The notes under the pieces were generated by a model. That model was not told the DNA's origin. It did no database searches and worked only from the letters and a program-made list of their open reading frames with translations. The translations under genes and the position numbers were made by a program. 64,000 nt of DNA from Clostridium yunnanense (GTDB lineage Bacteria; Bacillota; Clostridia; Clostridiales; Clostridiaceae): the NCBI RefSeq assembly GCF_016595795.1, contig NZ_JAENHN010000029.1, forward strand, positions 1 through 64,000, in the 5' to 3' direction. Of this stretch, positions 26,509 to 33,647 are shown one piece after another (the first letter of the stretch is position 1; every line of letters starts with the position of its first letter).

Positions 26509-27415
26509 TATTTATCACCCGCCTATCTGAATTAATATCCACTATTTTATCTATGGTTCCAACTCCATTTTTATTACTTAAAACTATTATTTTTTCGATG
26601 ACTTTATTTTCAATTAGCTTCTTAAATACTGGTCTGCTATAAAGATCATCTTCATCGTTTCCATGTATAGTGGAAATAATATTCACTCCGCAATTAAATG
26701 CAGAAACAATCGCTTCAACATCTCTGTCTGTACCAATTTCATCACATACAATAACTTCAGGAGACATACATCTTATAGCCATCATGAGCCCCACATTTTT
26801 CAAACAGTTATCATAGATATCTGTTCTTACTCCTACATCCATCTGTGGAATCCCCATATGACACGCTGCAATCTCACTTCTCTCATCTATTACACATACT
26901 TTTTTCCCAGTTATATTATATTTTAAATACCCATTTGAAATATTTCTTACAAGGTCTCTAAGTAGTGTCGTCTTCCCACATTTAGGAGGAGATACCAGGA
27001 TGGTATTATACACCTTGTCCCCTTTTGCAACATGAGGCAATAAACTATTAGAACAACCTATTATTTCTCTGGCTATTCTTATATTTATAGAAAAAACTGA
27101 CTTTAATGACTTTATTACTCCGTCATCATTTACCCAATGCCCTGTAACCCCTATTCTATGACCACCTCTAATAGTTATAAAACCTTGCTTTATGTCCTCC
27201 TCAAAGGCATAAACAGAGAAATTACTTATCTTATTAAAGATATTATTAATTTCATTTTGATTAGTGGTGTAATTTAGGATTACTTCTCTATTGTCTATGT
27301 TTAACATCACTGGTTTATTACACTTAAGTCTTATCTCTTGTAGTTTACTTGAATCTGGCCTATCTTCTATAAGCCTTATCAATTCTATCGGTAGAACATT
27401 TTTTAAATCATCCAT
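26501..27415 (-). CDS. spoIIIAA: Stage III sporulation protein AA (ATPase)
   Basis: Cytoplasmic secretion-type ATPase of the SpoIIIA channel, related to GspE/PilT. N-terminal domain with LQEIRLKCNKPVML and VYAFEEDIKQGFITIRGGHRIGVTG (HRIGVTG), then the ATPase core. Walker A reads SPPKCGKTT; the usual first Gly is Ser here. Walker B region VIVCDEIG, then STIHG. Start ATG with GAGGGGG upstream; a TTG six codons earlier overlaps that ribosome binding site. Length 304. First gene of the eight-gene operon; SigE control is expected, but no clean SigE promoter was found by eye. Confidence 0.95.
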   Translation of the reverse strand: MDDLKNVLPIELIRLIEDRPDSSKLQEIRLKCNKPVMLNIDNREVILNYTTNQNEINNIFNKISNFSVYAFEEDIKQGFITIRGGHRIGVTGHWVNDDGVIKSLKSVFSINIRIAREIIGCSNSLLPHVAKGDKVYNTILVSPPKCGKTTLLRDLVRNISNGYLKYNITGKKVCVIDERSEIAACHMGIPQMDVGVRTDIYDNCLKNVGLMMAIRCMSPEVIVCDEIGTDRDVEAIVSAFNCGVNIISTIHGNDEDDLYSRPVFKKLIENKVIEKIIVLSNKNGVGTIDKIVDINSDRRVINID

Positions 27416-27507
27416 AAAATCCCCCTCTCTCAACTTTTGTTATTTGTATAATAATATTAAGTAAAGTAAAAAAATATTACACCTGTTTTAAAAAAGTTAT
27501 ATATAAA

Positions 27508-27601
27508 GATGAACCACTTCGATCCGAAAACTATTTTTAAAACTCTCACGGTTTCTGGTGAGAGCTTCAAAAATATAAATTTTAATGCGAAGTAGTACAT
27601 C
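27508..27601. repeat. R2 MITE-like palindromic repeat
   Basis: Ends GATGAACCACTTCG and CGAAGTAGTACATC are inverted repeats; the centre is a CTCTCAC/GTGAGAG hairpin. Same architecture as the copies at 43.7, 47.8 and 62.9 kb. It lies upstream of spoIIIAA and next to a strong terminator. Confidence 0.7.
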
Positions 27602-27610
27602 CTAAAAACA

Positions 27611-27658
27611 AAAAGAAGCTATCAAATTATTTTATTTAATAATTTGATAGCTTCTTTT
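27611..27658. terminator. Strong bidirectional terminator upstream of spoIIIAA
   Basis: Perfect 21-bp stem with a 6-nt loop and T-runs on both sides (AAAAGAAGCTATCAAATTAT and its complement). It separates the CD1247-type gene from the spoIIIA operon. Confidence 0.85.
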
Positions 27659-27730
27659 TAAGGTTTCATCGTTAAATATTAAGTTTTTATACGATACCCA
27701 AAGTGATTTTATTTTCTACTTACCAAAAGT

Positions 27731-28096
27731 CTATTTATTGATTTCTGCACCACAGTAAGGACAAGGAATTATAGTATTATTATCTAATGCAGACTGCTCA
27801 AAGAATATACCTTTTCCGCAACTCTTACATATTATTTCAACATACTCTTCATCTCCGCACTCCAAGTCATCTACAGAAACATCTTCAAATAAATCATCCT
27901 GTATATCAGAGATATCATTATTTAAAAATTCTACATTCTCTGCCAAGCTTTCTTGATTAACTTGAAGAGTTTCAACCTCATCACTAATATAATTTAAGAT
28001 TTCTATTACCGCAGCTTTAAAATCTTTATCTTCCGTACCTGAATCTCCACTAAGAAATTCATTAAGTTTTGATATTTTTTCTTTTAATTCCTTCAT
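27731..28096 (-). CDS. CD1247-type zinc-ribbon protein
   Basis: Protein of 121 residues with an N-terminal helical domain (MKELKEKISKLNEFLSGDS), an acidic coiled-coil middle (QESLAENVEFLNNDISDIQDD) and a C-terminal zinc ribbon with paired cysteines IICKSCGKG and IPCPYCGAE. I recall the N-terminal domain as CD1247-N, conserved in clostridia beside efp; its function is unknown. The start four codons into the frame was chosen because AAAGGA suits it better (11 nt). Confidence 0.82.
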   Translation of the reverse strand: MKELKEKISKLNEFLSGDSGTEDKDFKAAVIEILNYISDEVETLQVNQESLAENVEFLNNDISDIQDDLFEDVSVDDLECGDEEYVEIICKSCGKGIFFEQSALDNNTIIPCPYCGAEINK

Positions 28097-28123
28097 AGTT
28101 CTACACATCCTTTAAGTTAGGAT

Positions 28124-28209
28124 AAAAAAGTCGCTGAAGCGACTTTCTTCAGTGATTTTTTTCGCATCTGCGTTTCCGAATGCATATGAGAAAAACTTGG
28201 CAGGCGACA
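28124..28209 (-). repeat. R1 interspersed element, best-preserved copy
   Basis: On the minus strand: GTCGCCTGCC, a loop with CATATGCATTCGG, GCAGATGCG, an A-rich linker, then hairpin II TCACTGAAG-AAAGTCG-CTTCAGCGA followed by CUUUUUU. It lies between efp and the CD1247-type gene, its U-run 28 bp before that gene's start. Confidence 0.75.
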
Positions 28210-28212
28210 TAA

Positions 28213-28313
28213 TATTCATTTTATTTTTAGCTTAGCATAGATTACTTTTTTCCTACAGTAAAACATAGTGATCTATAAATCTATCTTATAATTTACTAAA
28301 AATAAAATGAATA
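28213..28313. repeat. 18-bp perfect inverted repeat beside R1
   Basis: TATTCATTTTATTTTTAG at 28213-28230 is exactly complementary to CTAAAAATAAAATGAATA at 28296-28313. It abuts the R1 copy; similar but shorter inverted repeats (TTATTCTTTA/TAAAGAATAA) flank the AT-rich leaders of the R1 pair near 4.2 kb. Confidence 0.55.
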
Positions 28314-28345
28314 TGCTAAGTTCATATTGAACTTAGCATATATTC
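28309..28345 (-). terminator. Intrinsic terminator of efp
   Basis: ATGCTAAGTTC pairs with GAACTTAGCAT around a 5-nt loop, four bases after the efp stop; the following minus-strand sequence AUUUUAUUUUU is U-rich. Confidence 0.7.
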
Positions 28346-28348
28346 AGC

Positions 28349-28906
28349 CTATACTCTTTCCATGTACTCCCCAGATCTTGTGTCTATTCTTATTACGTCA
28401 CCTTCATTTACAAATATAGGCACGTTTACTATAGCACCAGTTTCAACAGTTGCAGGTTTTTGAACATTTGTAGCAGTATTACCCTTAACACCTGGTTCAG
28501 TTTCAGTTACTTGTAGTTCAACAAAGTTTGGAGCTTCAACAGAGAAAGCTGATCCCTTGTAGAACTTGATTACTGCAAACATGTTCTCTTTTAAGAACTT
28601 TATTGCATCTTCAACTTTTTCGTGGTTAAGAGGAATTTGTTCAAATGTCTCTTGATCCATGAAGTAGTATAGTTCTCCATCTGAATATAAGTATTGCATT
28701 TCTTTTCTTTCAATAACAGCTTCTTGAAGTTTTTCAGTTGGATTAAAGTTTCTATCGATAACTCCAACTGACATTACATATCTTAATTTTGTTCTAACGA
28801 ATGCTGCTCCCTTACCTGGTTTAACATGTAAGAAATCAACAACAGTAAACACTTGTCCATCTAATTCAAAAGTTGTACCTTTTCTTAAATCTCCTGCTGA
28901 TATCAT
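28349..28906 (-). CDS. efp: Elongation factor P
   Basis: Translation factor that rescues ribosomes stalled at consecutive prolines. KOW-like N-terminal domain with [15 protein letters not shown], where Lys32 is the tip residue that is modified in other bacteria, then two OB domains; end motif [17 protein letters not shown]. Length 185 is exact for the family. GGAGG precedes the ATG (GGAGGGATACC spacing). Monocistronic by its flanking hairpin. The 250-bp gap to aroK contains nothing I recognise. Confidence 0.98.
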   Translation of the reverse strand: MISAGDLRKGTTFELDGQVFTVVDFLHVKPGKGAAFVRTKLRYVMSVGVIDRNFNPTEKLQEAVIERKEMQYLYSDGELYYFMDQETFEQIPLNHEKVEDAIKFLKENMFAVIKFYKGSAFSVEAPNFVELQVTETEPGVKGNTATNVQKPATVETGAIVNVPIFVNEGDVIRIDTRSGEYMERV

Positions 28907-29155
28907 TATGGTATCCCTCCAAAATCTATTAATTCATTATATATTATAACCCGTTCAGGTAATTTAATACCAACAACCTTAAGCTGTGAATCCAAAAAAG
29001 AATTCTTTATGGGCTATTGAGCGTAGTGCATAATTTCTCTATAAAAAGTCAAATTTTCATTTAATTTCTCTCTTAAAACACATCACAAATTAACCCTCAC
29101 TCACACACAACAATGATATTTTATCAGAAGGTGAGATTAAATGCAATTATTTTAA

Positions 29156-29674
29156 TTAAAAATGGGTATTTATACTATTTATGGACATTATGATTTTTTC
29201 ACAGATTTCATCTGGTGTGTCATCATTACATTCTATTATAATATCAGCTTTTTCATAGATAGAGGATCTACTATTTAATAAGCTTTCTAATGTCTTTACA
29301 TCATCAGGATCTTTAAATAAAGGTCTATTTTTTCTATCAAGTCTATCACTTAATTTTTTTATAGTAGTTTTAAGATAGATTACAGTTCCATACTTTTTTA
29401 AAAGTTCCATATTATTAGATTGCACTGGCATTCCACCACCAGTAGATATTACACTACTCTCCAACTTAGCGATTATATCCAATATAACGCTTCTCTCCAT
29501 TTGTCTGAAATATTGTTCACCATGTACACTAAATATTTCTTCGATTGATTTAGAAGCATTAGCTATTATATATTGATCCGTATCAATATATTCAGCATTT
29601 TTTCTTTCAGCTAAAGCCTTTCCTACAGTAGTCTTTCCTGAACAAGGCATTCCTACTAAAATAACGTTATTCAT
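29156..29674 (-). CDS. aroK: Shikimate kinase
   Basis: Phosphorylates shikimate at the 3-hydroxyl in chorismate synthesis. Walker A GMPCSGKTTVGKALA near residue 8, shikimate-binding DTDQYI and GGG (STGGGMP), LID-region RKNRPLF. Length 172. The start overlaps the end of the preceding pilus-type gene by 8 nt, so aroK is probably transcribed from the pseudopilus operon promoter; other shikimate genes are not in the window. Confidence 0.94.
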   Translation of the reverse strand: MNNVILVGMPCSGKTTVGKALAERKNAEYIDTDQYIIANASKSIEEIFSVHGEQYFRQMERSVILDIIAKLESSVISTGGGMPVQSNNMELLKKYGTVIYLKTTIKKLSDRLDRKNRPLFKDPDDVKTLESLLNSRSSIYEKADIIIECNDDTPDEICEKIIMSINSINTHF

Positions 29675-30080
29675 TTACTTTCCCCCTATATCGCCCCAAA
29701 ATATTGCATTTAAGTACATTATCTTTTTGTTGGATGTTATACTTTATAATTATGATATCATTGTCTTTAAAAAAAGTAACTAAATTTGTCAATTTATTTA
29801 TATCAGTATTAACACTACAACTAATCTCTTTATATCCATCTTTATTAGTTATGCTATTAATACTTATTTCTTCTCTTTCTTTTAGTTTACTTATAACATC
29901 ATAGAGGGGTTCTTTAACTTTATCCGCGTTGCTTAAATGAACATTTTGAATACTTCTAGAATCTAGCTTATCACTCAAATCACTATTGTATTGTTTTTGT
30001 CCTAAATTATAAAATATTTGAATTGAAATCAAACATAATAAAATGCCTATAACTAGTATTCTACCAATAACTTTCCTCAT
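29667..30080 (-). CDS. PilO-position membrane protein of the pseudopilus operon
   Basis: Not recognised by motif. 137 residues: an N-terminal transmembrane helix (about 6-25) followed by a soluble alpha/beta domain (SINSITNKDGYKEISCSVNTD, LVTFFKDNDIIIIKYNIQQKD). Shape and position after a PilN-like gene match PilO/GspM, the inner-membrane alignment subunit of type IV pilus and type II systems. It overlaps its upstream neighbour by 4 nt and aroK by 8 nt. Confidence 0.55.
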   Translation of the reverse strand: MRKVIGRILVIGILLCLISIQIFYNLGQKQYNSDLSDKLDSRSIQNVHLSNADKVKEPLYDVISKLKEREEISINSITNKDGYKEISCSVNTDINKLTNLVTFFKDNDIIIIKYNIQQKDNVLKCNILGRYRGKVNE

Positions 30081-30517
30081 ATTATCCTCACTACAAATCT
30101 CGAATCTTTTTCATTTTGTCTATCAACATTTACTAACTCAAATTTGTTTTCGGCGAAATACTTTAGATAAAAATCGAGCATGCTGTAGTTTCCTATAAAA
30201 ATGATAGTATTATCTTCATAACTAAAATCTTTTATATTTATGTTTGACACAAATTTAGATATCTTCTCTATAACAGAAAAATCTACCTGTTTTTTATATT
30301 TACTGTCCTCTACAACTCTTTTAGATTCTATTTGTAATTTTTCCTTTTCTTTAATTTCTTGTCTTAAGTCTACATATTTATTATATGAGAATGGAATTAA
30401 ACATAAATTGAATATAATAATGTATACTATGATCCTATTTAATTGACTGAAGATTTTCTTATTCTTTTGTTCAATCACTCTTTCTGGCCAAAATCCTTTG
30501 TATATTCTATGGTACAT
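30077..30517 (-). CDS. PilN-like membrane protein of the pseudopilus operon
   Basis: 146 residues with a cytoplasmic basic N-terminus (RIYKGFWPERVIEQKNKK), one transmembrane helix (IIVYIIIFNLCLIPF), a coiled coil (VDLRQEIKEKEKLQIESKR) and a small C-terminal alpha/beta domain (NTIIFIGNYSMLDFYLKYF). This is the layout of PilN/GspL-C. Identity is by architecture and operon position, not by motif. Overlaps neighbours by 11 and 4 nt. Confidence 0.6.
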   Translation of the reverse strand: MYHRIYKGFWPERVIEQKNKKIFSQLNRIIVYIIIFNLCLIPFSYNKYVDLRQEIKEKEKLQIESKRVVEDSKYKKQVDFSVIEKISKFVSNINIKDFSYEDNTIIFIGNYSMLDFYLKYFAENKFELVNVDRQNEKDSRFVVRII

Positions 30518-31115
30518 TTATAGCCTCTCTTTCTAAATATTCTACCTTATACTTAGCAGTATCATAAGTTAAGCTATACTTACTTTTCATTAAAAAATAT
30601 ATATTCTTTTGCATAGGGACATTATTGTAATTTAAAATCTCTTCTAAGTTAATAACATCATCGTCTTGTTTATACAATTTGTTATGTTTTATATTACCAT
30701 CCTCTACGTCAATGAAATATGTAGTTTCCCCAAAATTATATATAATAATAAAACTTCTGTTTTTAATAACTCTTTTCACTTCATTAGCCACCAAATACTG
30801 TATAGGATAAATATTTTTTATCTTGAAACTTGAACAAAGTATTTCTATTTTTTCATTTGCATTTATACCATAAATAGTTAATACTTTTTTCTTTTTATGA
30901 GTTTCTATTTCATGATGAAACAAAAACTTCGAAGTATCAAACATAGTCTTAATTTCCCCATCCAGGAATCTCATTAAATCTTTTCTACTTGGAAACTCAA
31001 ATTCTCTGATGAACATTTCTTTTTCTGCAATCATAATACTAGCAGGCTTTTTTTTATCAAATCTTTCGCTATAGGTCTCTCTATATGAATCAATAATTAT
31101 AAAGTTATTTTTCAT
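30507..31115 (-). CDS. PilM-position protein of the pseudopilus operon
   Basis: 202 residues without membrane segments. Beta-rich parts (FIIIDSYRETYSERF, VLTIYGINANEKIEIL, SFIIIYNFGETTYFIDVEDG) recall the actin-like fold of PilM/GspL-N, but it is about 100 residues shorter than PilM and lacks a recognisable ATP-binding motif. Translation is coupled to the 56-residue pseudopilin by an ATGA overlap. PilM role is inferred from order alone (pilM-pilN-pilO). Confidence 0.55.
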   Translation of the reverse strand: MKNNFIIIDSYRETYSERFDKKKPASIMIAEKEMFIREFEFPSRKDLMRFLDGEIKTMFDTSKFLFHHEIETHKKKKVLTIYGINANEKIEILCSSFKIKNIYPIQYLVANEVKRVIKNRSFIIIYNFGETTYFIDVEDGNIKHNKLYKQDDDVINLEEILNYNNVPMQKNIYFLMKSKYSLTYDTAKYKVEYLEREAINVP

Positions 31116-31282
31116 TTAAATTCACTCATTTCATTTAAAGTGGACTGTTCTTCTAGGTTGGTTAGGTCGTAGCTTCTAGATGTTCTTAAAAGCGCCAGTG
31201 AACTTATAGATAAGGCAATGGATAGAATTATAAGTATCTCCAAAGATACATATCCTTTTTTTACTTTTTTAGTGCTAAACAT
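31112..31282 (-). CDS. 56-residue pseudopilin
   Basis: A small gene overlapped by both neighbours. It has a strong GAGGAGG 7 nt before its ATG and a class III prepilin signal: basic FSTKKVKKG, cleavage after Gly10, then YVSLEILIILSIALSISSLA with Glu at +5. The mature part is only 46 residues, with a polar tail ending EMSEFK. Its start lies inside the end of the preceding pseudopilin gene (22 nt) and its stop overlaps the next start by 4 nt. It probably is a minor pseudopilin. Confidence 0.7.
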   Translation of the reverse strand: MFSTKKVKKGYVSLEILIILSIALSISSLALLRTSRSYDLTNLEEQSTLNEMSEFK

Positions 31283-31728
31283 TTCTTTACCTCCTCTTCT
31301 CCAACTTTGATGTCTATATACATCAAATTATTTTTTTTATAAAAGCTCAGAATCTTTATACCTGCCAATAATGTCTTACTTTCCTTTAATACAGTAATTT
31401 TATTTGCCCCATTAACTACATACCCCACTCTTAAAAACCTTAATTCTCCTGAAGATAATGTAAAAATTCTATCCTCGTGATCTGATGTATCAAATGAAAT
31501 AGTGAATTTGCTATTCTCCACAGTATATTTCTTAGAACCAGGTTCATTGATCTGATTGTCCAAATAGTTTACTAGGTTAATCATATTGTCATATGATATT
31601 TCATCTTTTTTACCTTTGCTAAAATCCTTTAAGGATATAATTAAAATATTAAAAGTGATTGCTAAAATAATCATAGCTATTGATATATATAGTAAAAGTT
31701 CTGCTAAAAGGTATCCTTTTTTCTTCAT
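31261..31728 (-). CDS. Minor pseudopilin (KKKGYLLAE type)
   Basis: 155 residues. Prepilin signal KKKG cut before YLLAELLLYISIAMIILA with Glu at +5, then a single-helix N-terminal segment and a small beta-rich globular domain (FTISFDTSDHEDRIFTLSSG, NLMYIDIKVGEEEV). Resembles GspJ/ComGF-like minor pilins in size. Abuts the previous gene by one nt. Confidence 0.7.
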   Translation of the reverse strand: MKKKGYLLAELLLYISIAMIILAITFNILIISLKDFSKGKKDEISYDNMINLVNYLDNQINEPGSKKYTVENSKFTISFDTSDHEDRIFTLSSGELRFLRVGYVVNGANKITVLKESKTLLAGIKILSFYKKNNLMYIDIKVGEEEVKKCLALKK

Positions 31729-32201
31729 TAACTTTTAACCTTTCTAAGTGAATATGTCTTGTTTAAACTGATTGTATTTAGAGAACTCTTAAGTTCTAAA
31801 TCAATATTTACATGCTTTCCATCTAAATCATCCGAAAATCTTAAACTAATATAATCACTTGAACATTCACTGCACAACAAAAAAAGTTCCTTTGATTTCA
31901 GATTATCTAAGGTTAAATCCGATAACTTTACCTTATATATCCCTAAAGGGTCTATAGCTTTTTCCTCTAACTGCTCGTAAGTGTAGTTATATTTCAATTC
32001 TTTTATCACATAATCCAGAGCTTGATTATTTCTAGATTTCTGTTTATTTAAATTATAATTCCTTTCATTAACTTCCAATGTAAAAAAGATTGCTACTGAA
32101 ATTGATAATAATATAGCTGTTCCAACAATAGCATCAATAAGTATATTGCCTCTTCTTCTAAATACTTTCACCTTCTTTTCATCATTCTTTAACCTTAACA
32201 T
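31728..32201 (-). CDS. Minor pseudopilin with Asp at +5
   Basis: 157 residues. A 17-residue basic leader (KKVKVFRRRG) precedes NILIDAIVGTAILLSISVA; the fifth mature residue is Asp instead of Glu. The remaining domain has LFLLCSECSSDYISLRFSDD. It overlaps the upstream pilin gene by 20 nt, and I see no strong ribosome binding site, suggesting coupled translation. Confidence 0.65.
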   Translation of the reverse strand: MLRLKNDEKKVKVFRRRGNILIDAIVGTAILLSISVAIFFTLEVNERNYNLNKQKSRNNQALDYVIKELKYNYTYEQLEEKAIDPLGIYKVKLSDLTLDNLKSKELFLLCSECSSDYISLRFSDDLDGKHVNIDLELKSSLNTISLNKTYSLRKVKS

Positions 32202-32673
32202 ATAAATTATCTACCGATATGCTCATTGATACATTTCCTCCAGTTGGACATTGTATCGTAATAGTTCCTGATGTATAAATTTTGCCATTGTTATTTATCA
32301 ACATTACATTATCCACAGTACCTGTATTAAAACTTATTGCATATCCCTTTCTTAGATCTATTTGCTTTTTTACAGAATCTCCTATTTTAAATATCACTTC
32401 ATCCCTATTAAAAATAATTCTTCCATCACTCCTCATATTTTTGCATGAATACGTAGAGAAAGTTACTAAGCTATGAACTTGTTTTTTTAGATCATCTTTG
32501 TAATTATCTTCATATATGTTAGAAAGACTCTTATAAGATATCCAAAATACCGAAATAAAAATGAGTAAAATTGAAATATAAATCATTAGCTCTATTAAAG
32601 TGACACCTTTAGTTCTTTTTATATGTTCATGCTTGAATAAATAGGAACCATCATTATTAATATTAGAATACAT
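32182..32673 (-). CDS. Pseudopilin (KGVTLIE type)
   Basis: 163 residues. The leader HIKRTKG is followed by VTLIELMIYISILLIFIS, an ideal type IV prepilin signal. Globular part has LVTFSTYSCKNMRSDGRI and ends VSMSISVDNLYVKVKE. The start sits 54 nt inside the pilC gene with GGAG 7 nt upstream, giving a leader of 23 residues; a shorter start is not available. It may be the main pilin of this system, but is larger than ComGC. Confidence 0.72.
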   Translation of the reverse strand: MYSNINNDGSYLFKHEHIKRTKGVTLIELMIYISILLIFISVFWISYKSLSNIYEDNYKDDLKKQVHSLVTFSTYSCKNMRSDGRIIFNRDEVIFKIGDSVKKQIDLRKGYAISFNTGTVDNVMLINNNGKIYTSGTITIQCPTGGNVSMSISVDNLYVKVKE

Positions 32674-33647
32674 ACTAATACTCCAATCACTAAGATTAAC
32701 ATAGGTTGTATAACCGAAGTCAGTACTTCTATATTTTTTTGCAAATTGCTTACCAACATAGCTTTTAGTTTTTCCAAAGCATAATCTAATTTACCTGATT
32801 CTTCTCCTATAGTTATCATGTTTAAGCTAAGTTCAGAAAAGGTGCCAATATTATAAAAAGCTGCACTTAAATTCATACCATTATTTATTGCTACCTTTAT
32901 ATCATTGAAACAGTATTGAACTTTGCTATTATTAAATATATCAATCAATATCTCAAGGCCAAGAACTAACGGAAGCCCGCATTTAGTTATTAAAAGCAGA
33001 GCTTCTATCTCTAGAACTTCTTTAAAACTTCTCATAAATTTATTTTTATTTATTATGCTGACAAATATTTTGTTTTTTAATATAAGAGTAAATAATAAGA
33101 TTATTACAATACTCCAACAAGCAAAAGATAAAAAAACAAGAAAATTATTTTCTCTTATAAAATTACATATAGAAAGAATACTTTTCGTATACCAAGGAAC
33201 ATTACCTCCGGATCCTTGTACAAACTCTCCAACTGCTGGTGTAATGACTTGTACATAAAATATAACCATAGCTAACAAAGTAACCATTAAAATAATTGGA
33301 TATACAGAGACATTAATGACCTTTTTCTTTACATCTCTTTTAATAGTATAATAACTACTTAACTCCTCCAGTACAGTAGAAAGATTTCCGCTAGCCTCTC
33401 CAATATGTATCATTTGTATATATAGTTCAGGGAAGTACTCACTATATTCTTGAAATGCTTCTGCTAAAGAACTCCCTCCATGAATCTTTTCAACTATTTT
33501 ATTTAATATAACCTTATATTTTTTATCGCTTACTGAACTTGAAAGAATCTTAAAAGCATTAAAAATAGATATTCCTGAGCTTAAAAGCATAGAAAGATCT
33601 GAGCTTATTCTAATAATACAATCATATTTAACCTTATTTCTTATCAA
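32619..33647 (-). CDS. Type II secretion/type IV pilus inner membrane protein (GspF/PilC/ComGB)
   Basis: Polytopic platform protein of pilus assembly (342 residues) with two GspF repeats: first around SGISIFNAFKILSSS and YIQMIHIGEASGNLSTVLEEL, second around GLPLVLGLEILIDIF and LNMITIGEESGKLDYALEKL. Three transmembrane helices (VYPIILMVTLLAMVIFYV, FLVFLSFACWSIVIILLF, QPMLILVIGVLVCILILIM). It overlaps the ATPase gene by 4 nt. PilC and ComGB cannot be distinguished. Confidence 0.9.
   Translation of the reverse strand: MIRNKVKYDCIIRISSDLSMLLSSGISIFNAFKILSSSVSDKKYKVILNKIVEKIHGGSSLAEAFQEYSEYFPELYIQMIHIGEASGNLSTVLEELSSYYTIKRDVKKKVINVSVYPIILMVTLLAMVIFYVQVITPAVGEFVQGSGGNVPWYTKSILSICNFIRENNFLVFLSFACWSIVIILLFTLILKNKIFVSIINKNKFMRSFKEVLEIEALLLITKCGLPLVLGLEILIDIFNNSKVQYCFNDIKVAINNGMNLSAAFYNIGTFSELSLNMITIGEESGKLDYALEKLKAMLVSNLQKNIEVLTSVIQPMLILVIGVLVCILILIMMVPIYSSMNI

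Noticed and set aside
27440-27480. SigE promoter before spoIIIAA (TATACAAA with TAATATT upstream)
   Set aside because: The spacing between the two candidate boxes is about 22 bp, too long for SigE.
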